Notes: generated by a model not told the origin, from the letters alone. A DNA stretch of 6,058 nucleotides from an uncultured Eubacteriales bacterium (GCA_949096025.1 CARXKP010000048.1:1-6058), one strand, 5' to 3'; positions 1-6,030 are shown, counted from the first letter of the stretch. Made by a program: numbers and translations.

Positions 1-69
1 TTTAAATATTCTTTTTACTTTATGTTTTATTTAATAGAAAAATCCGTTAAAATAAAAGGCAAATAATAA

Positions 70-98
70 TTGACAAATTCTTCTTTTTTTTATATAAT
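70..98 (+). promoter_or_regulatory. Sigma-A promoter of the rpmH operon
   Basis: TTGACA at 70-75 and TATAAT at 93-98 are separated by exactly 17 bp, so both hexamers match the housekeeping consensus perfectly. Transcription should start near 105, giving a leader of only about 25 bases before rpmH. Such a strong promoter fits a ribosomal protein operon, and it probably drives rpmH through yidC and perhaps jag. The match is read directly from the sequence; the start site is inferred. Confidence 0.9.
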
Positions 99-129
99 AA
101 ATTAGTCACATAAAAAAAGGAGGATTGCT

Positions 130-264
130 ATGAAGAGAACTTATCAGCCAAAGAAAAAACAGAGAAGCAAAGTTCACGGTTTTAGAGAAAGAATGAGAAC
201 TTCTACCGGAAGAAATGTTTTAAAGAGAAGAAGAAATCGTGGAAGAAAAAAATTATCTGCTTAA
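130..264 (+). CDS. rpmH: 50S ribosomal protein L34
   Basis: This gene encodes 44 residues, the usual size of bacterial L34, a small basic protein of the large ribosomal subunit. The family pattern is clear: it begins MKRTYQPKKK, continues with SKVHGFRERM, then TSTGRNVLKRRRNRGRKKLSA at the end, and about half the residues are Lys or Arg. The ATG at 130 has a very good ribosome binding site, AAGGAGG at 117-123, six bases upstream. It is the first gene of the cluster, directly behind a consensus promoter. Its last 26 bases, including the stop codon, overlap the start of rnpA, so translation of the two is probably coupled. Confidence 0.98.
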   Translation: MKRTYQPKKKQRSKVHGFRERMRTSTGRNVLKRRRNRGRKKLSA

Positions 265-604
265 TGCTAAAGCAAAAAATGACCATAGGTTAAAAAAAAA
301 TAGTCAGTTTCAATATATCTACCGTAAAGGAGTTCGTTCATCAGTAACAAACTTTACCCTTTACATCGTTAAAAGCAAATTTAATAACTCTAAAATAGGA
401 TATTCTATTTCCAAAAAAGTAGGAAAGGCGTGGAAGAGAAATCTTCTTAGACGCAGACTTAAAGAAATTGTTAGATTAAACAAACTGCTTGAAAATGGAT
501 ATAATTATATTTTACAAGCCAAAATAGGCGCAGGCGAACTTGACTATAAAGAAATCGAAAGACAGGTATTTTTAATTTTTAAAAAAGGTAAAGGGGCAAA
601 TTAA
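239..604 (+). CDS. rnpA: Ribonuclease P protein component
   Basis: The product is 121 residues, typical for RnpA, the basic protein that joins the RNase P RNA and helps it trim the 5' leader from precursor tRNAs. The N-terminal HRLKKNSQFQYIYRKG (16-31) matches the family's first helix. The signature RNA-binding helix is KVGKAWKRNLLRRRLKE (60-76), corresponding to the usual K-x-x-x-x-A-x-x-RN-x-x-x-R pattern. The chosen start is GTG at 239, inside the end of rpmH and in another frame. No ATG lies in frame before the conserved region and the family motif begins by residue 16. Upstream there is only a weak A/G-rich stretch, so re-initiation by ribosomes leaving rpmH is likely. The stop codon at 602-604 abuts the possible start of yidD. 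Confidence 0.95.
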   Translation: MEEKNYLLNAKAKNDHRLKKNSQFQYIYRKGVRSSVTNFTLYIVKSKFNNSKIGYSISKKVGKAWKRNLLRRRLKEIVRLNKLLENGYNYILQAKIGAGELDYKEIERQVFLIFKKGKGAN

Positions 605-645
605 TTAAAAATATATTTAAACGCTCGTTTACCTTTATTTTAAAA

Positions 646-876
646 TTGCCTATTTATTTTTATAAAGGTATTATTTCACCATTTTTACCTCATACTTGCA
701 GATATTATCCCTCTTGTTCTTGTTATTTTTTATCTGCGGTTGAAGAATTCGGTGTAAAGGGTGTTTTAATTGGAATAAAACGTATTTGTCGTTGTCACCC
801 TTCTCGCAAAAATAAAAACTATGGTTATGATCCGATTCCATTAAATATTAAAGGAGAAATGAAATGGCTTTTATAA
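646..876 (+). CDS. yidD: Membrane protein insertion efficiency factor YidD
   Basis: YidD is a small membrane-associated protein that assists YidC in inserting inner-membrane proteins. The frame shows the family signature: YKGIISPFLPHTCRYYPSCS (6-25), then GVKGVLIGIKRICRCHP (36-52) and YGYDPIP (59-65). The conserved cysteines correspond to C18, C24 and C50; C26 and C48 are extra. The coordinates use TTG at 646, the only ATG/GTG/TTG upstream of the motif. That start lacks a ribosome binding site and leaves only six residues before the YKGIISP motif, shortening the usual N-terminal amphipathic helix. The frame is open back to 592, and an ATT codon at 604 with AAAGGGG at 590-596 would give a more typical 90-residue protein. 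The 3' end overlaps yidC by 13 bases. Identity is certain; the start is not. Confidence 0.93.
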   Translation: MPIYFYKGIISPFLPHTCRYYPSCSCYFLSAVEEFGVKGVLIGIKRICRCHPSRKNKNYGYDPIPLNIKGEMKWLL

Positions 877-2273
877 GCAGTTTAATATCAGTTGCTGAGC
901 CATCTGGAGTTTGGATATCTATTATTAAAGCTTTTGAGGCAGTCACAAATAATTATGTACTTGCTGTCATTTTTTTAACAGTGGTTATAAGATTAGCTTG
1001 GGGTCTCGTAGATTTAGTAACTAAATTTAATACGCAAAGAATGAGCGAAATTAATTCGAAACTTCAGCCAGAACTAGATATAATAAAAAATAAATATCAA
1101 AATCAACCAAATTTATTACAACAAAAGCAAAATGAACTTTATAAAAAGCATTATGGAAAAAGTTATTATGCTGGGTGCTTAGTTACTATGCTAATAATGG
1201 CACTTAATATGTTTATATTCTTTACATTGTTTTCAGGTTTGAATACTATGTCATCATATAAAATAACTGCTAATTATGATAATATTAAGTATACGTATGC
1301 TAATTGTCTTAATGTTGCTAATAAATATTGGGAAGATGAAAACATTGAACTTGTTGACAAACAAGAAGTATTTAAAGACTATGAAAATTTAAGGTTTTCT
1401 ATAAAAACTGACGAAAATAATAAAAAATCTGTTATTCTTACATACTTGAATAATGAAGTTGAAACAGAATTATATCAAATTGATTATAAAGATAGTTTTA
1501 GTGAAACAGTAAATGTAGAACCTAGCGAAGAAAATCCAGAAGGTACAGTAGTTATCTCAACTAACGAAAATATTATCAAATTAATTGATAAATACTTCCC
1601 TACATATGAGGAAGGAGAGGAAGAGGGTTCTAAAGAAGTTATTATAGGTTATCAAAGTGTTGAGAATGAGGACGGAACAGAACAAAAACAACCAATTTAT
1701 CTTTCATCAGTTTTAAGCAAGGCTTTAAATAAAAAGATTGTTGAAGTATACGACCAAACTAAAGAAAAGTTTTTATGGATACAAAATATATGGATTGCAG
1801 ATTCACCATTTAATAAGTCAATTATCAGTTATGATAAGTTGAGAAGTCAGGTAATTAAAAACTACATTCAAGAAGGTGAAGAAACAATATACAATGCCTT
1901 TATGCCTGGTCTAAAAGAAGAAAGGAGTAAAGCAAATGGATATTTTATTCTTCTTATCCTTATTATAGTTTCAAGTTTACTTTCAGTATTTATTACAAAA
2001 TATTATAATAAGCGAAGAAGGATTAAAAAGGGCTTGCCTGAACCTGAAACTAAAGGAAAAGGTCAAATGAGTCAAATTATTATTCCAGTTTTATTTGGAT
2101 TCTTTGCTCTTTTATATAACAGTGTGTTTGCTATTTATATGCTTATTGGACAAGTTGTATCTTGCGTTTTGACAGTTCCACAACTTATGTTTGTAGATTG
2201 GTTATACAATAAAATAAATAGTAAAAAAGAAAAAACAGGACTTGATAGTGTGGATTATTCACGCAAGTTTTAA
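864..2273 (+). CDS. yidC: YidC/Oxa1-family membrane protein insertase with a large extracellular insert
   Basis: This 469-residue protein belongs to the YidC/Oxa1/Alb3 insertases, which place proteins in the cytoplasmic membrane alone or with SecYEG. Membrane segments are predicted near 31-52, 104-126, 359-379, 404-420 and 421-446. TM1 carries the conserved arginine (R43 in LTVVIRLAW) that lines the hydrophilic groove. Residues 55-100 form the charged cytosolic hairpin. Conserved landmarks later are FLWIQNIW (303-310), ending the TM2-TM3 loop, and PVLFGFFALLYNSVFAIY (408-425) in TM4-TM5. About 170 residues (130-300), soluble and acidic with EEGEEEG at 249-255, are inserted between TM2 and FLWI. 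Gram-positive YidC proteins are commonly well under 300 residues, so this is large. No lipobox is seen at the N terminus. The ATG at 864 follows AAGGAG (851-856) and overlaps yidD by 13 bases. Confidence 0.95.
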   Translation: MAFISSLISVAEPSGVWISIIKAFEAVTNNYVLAVIFLTVVIRLAWGLVDLVTKFNTQRMSEINSKLQPELDIIKNKYQNQPNLLQQKQNELYKKHYGKSYYAGCLVTMLIMALNMFIFFTLFSGLNTMSSYKITANYDNIKYTYANCLNVANKYWEDENIELVDKQEVFKDYENLRFSIKTDENNKKSVILTYLNNEVETELYQIDYKDSFSETVNVEPSEENPEGTVVISTNENIIKLIDKYFPTYEEGEEEGSKEVIIGYQSVENEDGTEQKQPIYLSSVLSKALNKKIVEVYDQTKEKFLWIQNIWIADSPFNKSIISYDKLRSQVIKNYIQEGEETIYNAFMPGLKEERSKANGYFILLILIIVSSLLSVFITKYYNKRRRIKKGLPEPETKGKGQMSQIIIPVLFGFFALLYNSVFAIYMLIGQVVSCVLTVPQLMFVDWLYNKINSKKEKTGLDSVDYSRKF

Positions 2274-2370
2274 AAAATAGAATAAAATTAACAAAATTTA
2301 TTGTTTTTTATCTAAAAATACTAAAAATTACGCAAATTATTTATAATTACAATTATTGGAGGGAAAAATT

Positions 2371-3192
2371 ATGTTATCAGCAGAGGGTATTGGTAAAAAT
2401 ATTGAACAGGCTATTGAAAATGCTTTGTTTGAACTTAAAGCAGTAAGAGAGGATGTTGATATTAAAATTCTTAGCGAAGGTGGACTTTTTAAAAAGGCAA
2501 AGGTTCTTGTAACTATCTCAGAAGACGCACGGGAAAAATATGAGAAAAAAGAAGTATCAAGAAAGGCTGAAAAAGAAGCAGAACAGGTTGAAAAACAATC
2601 AGCGGAAGATAATGTAGAAGTTAAAGCTGAAGCCACTCAAAGTGCAGTAAAAAGAGAAGTTAAAGAAAAGAAAAATAAAGAAGTTAAAGAAATGAAGGTT
2701 GAAACTGAAGAAAATGAAACTTCAGACAAAGAGGATGAAGAAGAAGTTTCAACTGAAGGAATGGATCCTCAAGAATTTTTAAAGGGATTATTTGCCGCTG
2801 CTGGTAAAGAGATAGAAATCAATATCACTGAAGATGACAAATATATAACCTATTCAGTTGTAGGAGATAATCTTGGTGATATGATTGGTCATAGGGGTGA
2901 TTGCTACTATGCAATAAACAAATTACTTGCTGCTGTAACAGGAAAACAAGAAAAGAGAGTATTGTTGGATATTGGCGGATACAGAGAAAAAAGAGCAGAA
3001 ACTCTTACAGCACTTGCAAAGCGTACTGCTGATCGTGTTGCAAAAACAGGTAGATATGCAAGACTTGACCCAATGAACCCAAGTGATAGACGTATTATTC
3101 ACAGTGCTCTTTCTGAAGATGAAAGAGTTGTTACACTCAGTAAAGGTGAAGAGCCAAGAAGATATGTTATGGTGTTCCCAAAAGACGAATAG
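2371..3192 (+). CDS. jag: RNA-binding protein Jag/KhpB (Jag_N-KH-R3H)
   Basis: The 273-residue product has three recognisable parts. Residues 1-50 form a Jag_N domain: GIGKNIEQAIENALFEL, then SEGGLFKKAKVLV. Residues 51-130 are a highly charged linker, first Lys/Glu-mixed and probably helical, then acidic at 111-126. Residues 135-205 are a KH domain with the GxxG loop GHRG at 173-176. Residues 206-270 are an R3H domain with the R-x3-H motif at R240-H244 inside NPSDRRIIH. In other Gram-positive bacteria KhpB partners with KhpA to bind RNA and influence cell division and elongation; that role is inferred here. The ATG at 2371 is chosen because TGGAGGG (2357-2363) sits seven bases upstream; a TTG at 2356 would overlap that site. 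It follows yidC by 97 bases with no terminator, as in many Clostridia. Confidence 0.95.
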   Translation: MLSAEGIGKNIEQAIENALFELKAVREDVDIKILSEGGLFKKAKVLVTISEDAREKYEKKEVSRKAEKEAEQVEKQSAEDNVEVKAEATQSAVKREVKEKKNKEVKEMKVETEENETSDKEDEEEVSTEGMDPQEFLKGLFAAAGKEIEINITEDDKYITYSVVGDNLGDMIGHRGDCYYAINKLLAAVTGKQEKRVLLDIGGYREKRAETLTALAKRTADRVAKTGRYARLDPMNPSDRRIIHSALSEDERVVTLSKGEEPRRYVMVFPKDE

Positions 3193-3343
3193 TTTAGAAA
3201 ATAAATAAAATATGTTAAAATAATAAAAAAGATGATTTTTATATAACTTTATTATAATTTTAAATAAATTATTAAAAATTTCAAGAATTTTATCAAATTA
3301 AAAATCTTTTTAAAATGAATTTTATTTTGAAGGAGATTATATT

Positions 3344-3802
3344 ATGGATGCAATATTAAATAATTGTAATTTAGTATTAACTTTACCTAATGACACAATT
3401 CTTATAAATAAAAAAGATGCTTATAAGGCATTACAACTTTCAAAGGAATCAACAAACCATTGCCTTTTGGTTTTTAGTGAAAAAGATAAGAAATGTATTA
3501 CATCAATCTATTATATAGGCGAAGCACAAACAAAAGAAGAATATGACGATATTATTCAAATTTTTGCAGAACAAAATGATAGCATTGGTATAAGGCTTAT
3601 TGATAAAAAAAATATTTCTTCACCTGATGGAAGAAGTCTTAATATATTAAAGTTTACTAATCGTAGAAATAGAATTGTCGTTATTTTCTCTCGTATAAAC
3701 AATAAAATTATTATGGCTAATACAAATAGTAATCAAGAGAATTTTGAGGAAGCAATCAAATTTACAACTGAAATAATGAAAACACTTGCTCCAGTTGAAT
3801 AA
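3344..3802 (+). CDS. Hypothetical protein, 152 residues
   Basis: I do not recognise this protein. The ATG at 3344 has a good ribosome binding site, AAGGAG at 3330-3335, eight bases upstream, and codon use resembles the neighbours, so it is very likely real. There is no signal peptide, membrane segment or obvious catalytic motif, which suggests a soluble cytosolic protein. The sequence alternates probable beta strands (LVLTLPN at 10-16, CLLVFS at 40-45, IVVIFSRI at 111-118, KIIMANTN at 121-128) with helices (EEYDDIIQIFAEQ at 65-77, ENFEEAIKFTTEIMKTL at 132-148). A compact alpha/beta fold ending in a helix after a strand distantly recalls PsbP/DcrB-like domains, but this is a weak impression. 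It lies 151 bases after jag, where mnmE often sits in related bacteria, and ends at its own terminator. Confidence 0.85.
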   Translation: MDAILNNCNLVLTLPNDTILINKKDAYKALQLSKESTNHCLLVFSEKDKKCITSIYYIGEAQTKEEYDDIIQIFAEQNDSIGIRLIDKKNISSPDGRSLNILKFTNRRNRIVVIFSRINNKIIMANTNSNQENFEEAIKFTTEIMKTLAPVE

Positions 3803-3808
3803 GAAAAT

Positions 3809-3872
3809 AAGTATGATATTTATCTTTTTTGCTCATAGTTTGGCGAAAACGGAAGAATATCATACTTTTTTT
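3809..3872 (+). terminator. Terminator with a long, structured loop
   Basis: Arms of 12 bases, AAGTATGATATT (3809-3820) and AATATCATACTT (3856-3867), pair perfectly and run into seven T residues (3866-3872). It begins seven bases after the stop codon at 3800-3802, so it should end the transcript of the upstream gene. The 35-base loop is far longer than usual and can pair internally, for example TTTTGC at 3827-3832 with GC(g)AAAA at 3843-3849. The hairpin and T run are seen directly; the function is inferred. Confidence 0.8.
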
Positions 3873-3903
3873 GAATAAAATAAAAATATATTTAATATTA
3901 GTA

Positions 3904-3932
3904 TTGACAATTCACATAAAATATGTTATTAT
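3904..3932 (+). promoter_or_regulatory. Extended -10 sigma-A promoter of the lipoprotein gene
   Basis: A perfect TTGACA at 3904-3909 is followed after exactly 17 bp by TATTAT at 3927-3932, one mismatch from consensus. TG at 3924-3925 adds an extended -10 element. Transcription would begin near 3939, giving a leader of about 25 bases ending in AGGAGG at 3951-3956. A TATAAT at 3934-3939 is also present but is 24 bp from the -35 box, too far to pair with it. The promoter lies just after the preceding terminator, so this gene is probably a separate transcription unit. Confidence 0.88.
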
Positions 3933-3964
3933 ATATAATAATAATTAAAGAGGAGGTGGTTTTT

Positions 3965-4279
3965 ATGAGTAAGAAAAATATAGCCGCTGGACTTCTTTGC
4001 ACTGCTATTGTTGCATCAGCCGCATTTGGGTTGGCTGGATGTGGAAATATGGACATAATGGATATGCATTATAATATGGGGTACATTGTTTTAAAAGAAA
4101 ATGATCACGATGTATTACATAAGGTTAAATCTTGGGCTGATTCCGATAGTGAAGCAGTTACATTTAGATGCGAGCATTGCGGAAATTATGTATGGGGTTC
4201 TGTAAATAATGCAAACCTTTATGAAAATAGACCACCAGAATATGCTTACGATTTTGAATGTACAGAACTTGGCGAATAA
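3965..4279 (+). CDS. Small putative lipoprotein with a CxxC motif
   Basis: The 104-residue product starts with a lipoprotein signal peptide: basic MSKKN, a hydrophobic stretch at 6-22, and the lipobox LAGC with Cys26 as the lipidation site. The mature part is about 79 residues and should be anchored on the outer face of the membrane. It contains a CEHC pair (C69, C72) and a further cysteine, C99, near the end; these could bind metal or form disulfides, but a fourth zinc ligand is not obvious. The pattern VKSWADSDSE followed by strands and VNNANLYE faintly recalls small lipoproteins with an SH3-like beta fold; I would not assign function from it. The ATG at 3965 follows AGGAGG (3951-3956) by eight bases. 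An in-frame ATG at 3923 lies inside the promoter, upstream of the expected transcript start, so it is rejected. Confidence 0.88.
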   Translation: MSKKNIAAGLLCTAIVASAAFGLAGCGNMDIMDMHYNMGYIVLKENDHDVLHKVKSWADSDSEAVTFRCEHCGNYVWGSVNNANLYENRPPEYAYDFECTELGE

Positions 4280-4286
4280 TAAGAAG

Positions 4287-4314
4287 AGGGATTTTTTGCG
4301 GAAATCCCTTTTTT
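4287..4314 (+). terminator. Rho-independent terminator after the lipoprotein gene
   Basis: AGGGATTT (4287-4294) pairs with AAATCCCT (4302-4309) across a seven-base loop and is followed by a run of six T (4309-4314). It starts eight bases after the stop codon of the lipoprotein gene. This is a classic compact intrinsic terminator and closes that gene as a single-gene transcript. Confidence 0.92.
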
Positions 4315-4342
4315 GTTATATATTAAAGCAAATCAAAACTAA

Positions 4343-4371
4343 TTGATTACTATTTTATTGCTTTGTATAAT
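4343..4371 (+). promoter_or_regulatory. Possible rightward promoter in the intergenic space
   Basis: TTGATT at 4343-4348 and a perfect TATAAT at 4366-4371 are spaced by 17 bp. No open reading frame with a ribosome binding site follows on this strand. A transcript would start near 4378 and meet the palindromic terminator at 4410-4433 after about 60 bases. In such A+T-rich DNA a chance match is possible, so confidence is moderate. Confidence 0.5.
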
Positions 4372-4376
4372 AGATA

Positions 4377-4439
4377 TTTTGCATATTTAAAAAAAATATT
4401 AATGCAAAAAAGTCACAGATATATCTGTGACTTCTTTTT
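4377..4439 (+). ncRNA. Candidate short structured RNA
   Basis: Directly after the promoter-like pair at 4343-4371 lies a stretch that can fold into two hairpins. TTTTGCAT (4377-4384) pairs with ATGCAAAA (4402-4409), and the second hairpin is the perfect palindrome at 4410-4433 followed by T-rich sequence (4435-4439). It codes for nothing recognisable. It matches no RNA family I know, and the first stem is A+T-rich and could be chance. An alternative is that the whole region is only the terminator zone between two converging genes. Confidence 0.3.
4406..4439. terminator. Bidirectional terminator between the lipoprotein gene and dnaA
   Basis: A perfect 24-bp palindrome spans 4410-4433 (left arm AAGTCACAGATA). 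As RNA it forms a 10-bp stem with a four-base loop on either strand. Six A residues at 4406-4411 give a T run for minus-strand transcripts, which suits dnaA, whose stop codon lies about 80 bases upstream of the stem. On the plus strand it is followed by CTTTTT. It therefore separates converging transcripts. A protein-binding palindrome cannot be excluded, but the T runs favour termination. Confidence 0.85.
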
Positions 4440-4510
4440 ATAATTAAATCAATAATTTTAAATAATTTAATGAAAAATAGGTAAAAATGTAGTTTTTTTG
4501 TAGTAAAATT

Positions 4511-5872
4511 CTATTTTTCATCCTTTTGGGATAAAAGTTTCTTTATTTCACTAATAAAACCTTGCATTTTATGTGAGGTTTTAAGTTGGTCAGAAATCTT
4601 GTCGCGAGAGTGCATAATTGTTGTATGATCACGACCGCCAAATATTTTACCTATTGAAATAAGTGGTATTTCAAGAATTTCATTTATAAGGTAAACAGCA
4701 ATCATTCTTGGTTCTGCAACATCCTTGCTTTTTCTTTTTCCTACAATATCTTGTCTAGATATATCAAAGTAGGAACAAACTGTGTCGATTATATCGTCTG
4801 CAGTTATTCCCTCATTTTTTTCTTCTTCAAGTTGACCGTTAAAGGCTTCATAAGCCTCTTCCATTCCAGCAGAATCTTTATTTGATATGTTTGCAAGAAA
4901 GTGTATTTTAGCAAGCATTCCTTCAAGTTCACGCACATTTGAACTAATCCTTTCCGCAACGAACTCAATTACATCATCATCTATTGAATATTTTTCTATT
5001 TGACATTTTTTGCGTAAAATAGCAATTCGAGTTTCAAGTTCAGGATGTTGTATATCTTGAATAAGACCACTTGTAAAACGAGAACGAAGTCTATCAGCAA
5101 GTGTTTCAATTTCCTTTGGAGGGCGGTCAGAAGTTATAATAATCTGTTTTGAATTTTGATATAATTCGTTAAAAGTATGAAAAAATTCTTCTTGAGTTGA
5201 TGTTTTTTTAGAAATAAACTGAATATCATCGACCATAAGTACATCAAGATTACGATATTTTGTTCTAAACTCAAGTACTGCTTTGTTTTTTGAATTTGAG
5301 CCTAGAGATTCTATATAATCATTTGCAAATTGTTCGCAGGTAACATACATAACATTAAGAGATGGAAAATATTCTTTATAATAGTTTCCGATAGCGTGTA
5401 AAAGGTGAGTCTTACCAAGTCCAGAACCTCCATAAATAAAGAGTGGATTAAATTTTACACCTGAATGTTCGGCAACTGCACGGCAAGCAGTATATACAAA
5501 TTTATTTGAATCGCCAACAACAAAATTATCAAAGGTATATTTTGGATTAAAAGGATTTTTTGAAACATTTACCTCTTTATTATCATTTTTATCACCGTGA
5601 AGATTGATATATTCAATTTCTTCTGAAGGATCTAAAATTTCAATAATTATATCAGTTCCAAAAATATCAGTAACAGCTGAAGAAAGCTTTTCAAAGTAGT
5701 TTCTAGATAATTGGTTTTTTGCTGATGTGGTATTAGCGGCAAGAATTAATGTCTTATTGTCCACAAAATCTACAAGTTTAATTGGTCTAAACCACATAAT
5801 GAATGAAACATTAGAAACTGTGAGTTCTAGTTTGTCAAGTACGGCTTTCCAAAGAGTTGATAAATCTTTCAT
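4511..5872 (-). CDS. dnaA: Chromosomal replication initiator protein DnaA
   Basis: DnaA is the AAA+ ATPase that binds and opens the replication origin and helps load the helicase. The 453-residue product is of normal length and complete. Domain I (1-80) keeps the tryptophans W8 and W27; the domain II linker (81-105) is short. Domain III has Walker A GGSGLGKTH (148-156), Walker B VLMVDDIQF (211-219), sensor I IITSDRPP (245-252), the arginine-finger region LADRLRSRFTSGL (258-270) and sensor II with R314 in SSNVRELEGML. Domain IV carries the DNA-binding signature GRDHTTIMHS (413-422). The ATG at 5872-5870 is chosen because AAAAGG (5885-5880) lies seven bases upstream; an in-frame TTG at 5911 has no such site. 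The gene converges on the lipoprotein gene and ends at a terminator with no dnaN behind it. Confidence 0.97.
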   Translation of the reverse strand: MKDLSTLWKAVLDKLELTVSNVSFIMWFRPIKLVDFVDNKTLILAANTTSAKNQLSRNYFEKLSSAVTDIFGTDIIIEILDPSEEIEYINLHGDKNDNKEVNVSKNPFNPKYTFDNFVVGDSNKFVYTACRAVAEHSGVKFNPLFIYGGSGLGKTHLLHAIGNYYKEYFPSLNVMYVTCEQFANDYIESLGSNSKNKAVLEFRTKYRNLDVLMVDDIQFISKKTSTQEEFFHTFNELYQNSKQIIITSDRPPKEIETLADRLRSRFTSGLIQDIQHPELETRIAILRKKCQIEKYSIDDDVIEFVAERISSNVRELEGMLAKIHFLANISNKDSAGMEEAYEAFNGQLEEEKNEGITADDIIDTVCSYFDISRQDIVGKRKSKDVAEPRMIAVYLINEILEIPLISIGKIFGGRDHTTIMHSRDKISDQLKTSHKMQGFISEIKKLLSQKDEK

Positions 5873-6030
5873 AATTTTTCCTTTTGCAATTATATTTTGT
5901 AATAATTTCAATAAAACAGCATAAAAAACAATAAAAATATTAAAATTTTTATTAAAAAATACTATTTTTGTTTTTTTATTCTAAAATTCTTTTTAAATTA
6001 ACAAAGAATTTGTTTTTGAAATATATCAAT
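5873..6030 (-). promoter_or_regulatory. Long A+T-rich leader of dnaA
   Basis: If transcription starts near 6024, dnaA has a leader of about 150 bases made almost wholly of A and T. Two stem-loops can form: AAATTCTTT (5984-5992) with AAAGAATTT (6003-6011), near the 5' end of the transcript, and AATAAAAAT (5930-5938) with ATTTTTATT (5945-5953). No DnaA box, riboswitch or coding frame was recognised. The composition would also allow easy DNA unwinding, but without DnaA boxes I do not call it an origin. Confidence 0.45.

Noticed and set aside
1..69. Leftward promoter for a divergent gene to the left of rpmH
   Set aside because: The best minus-strand pair (TTGCCT with TTCTAT) is weak, and no coding frame is visible in so short a stretch.
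102..110. TTAGTCACA as a DnaA box
   Set aside because: It has two mismatches to TTATCCACA, stands alone and lies at the expected transcript start of rpmH.
2356..2370. Earlier TTG start for jag
   Set aside because: The codon overlaps the TGGAGGG ribosome binding site that serves the ATG at 2371, and the Jag_N domain normally begins right after that ATG.
2274..2370. Promoter or terminator between yidC and jag
   Set aside because: TTGTTT at 2301-2306 has no -10 box at workable spacing, and no G/C-containing stem with a T run is present; readthrough from yidC is the simpler reading.
2337..2636. Minus-strand open frame of 99 codons opposite jag
   Set aside because: It lies entirely opposite the Jag start region, is Ser/Phe-rich as expected from the complement of Lys/Glu-rich coding DNA, and has no ribosome binding site.
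3193..3343. Promoter for the hypothetical gene (TATAAT at 3253-3258) and A/T-only hairpins
   Set aside because: No -35-like hexamer lies 16-18 bp upstream, and the pairings are A/T-only and short, as expected by chance in this composition.
3923..3964. Earlier ATG start for the lipoprotein gene
   Set aside because: It lies within the promoter, before the expected transcript start, and would spoil the signal peptide by adding an acidic hydrophobic extension.
5873..5911. Earlier TTG start for dnaA
   Set aside because: It lacks a ribosome binding site, whereas the ATG at 5872 has one at good spacing and gives the usual DnaA N terminus.
5727..5924. Plus-strand open frame of 65 codons opposite the start of dnaA
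   Set aside because: It is a shadow of the DnaA N-terminal coding region, with no ribosome binding site or recognisable domain.
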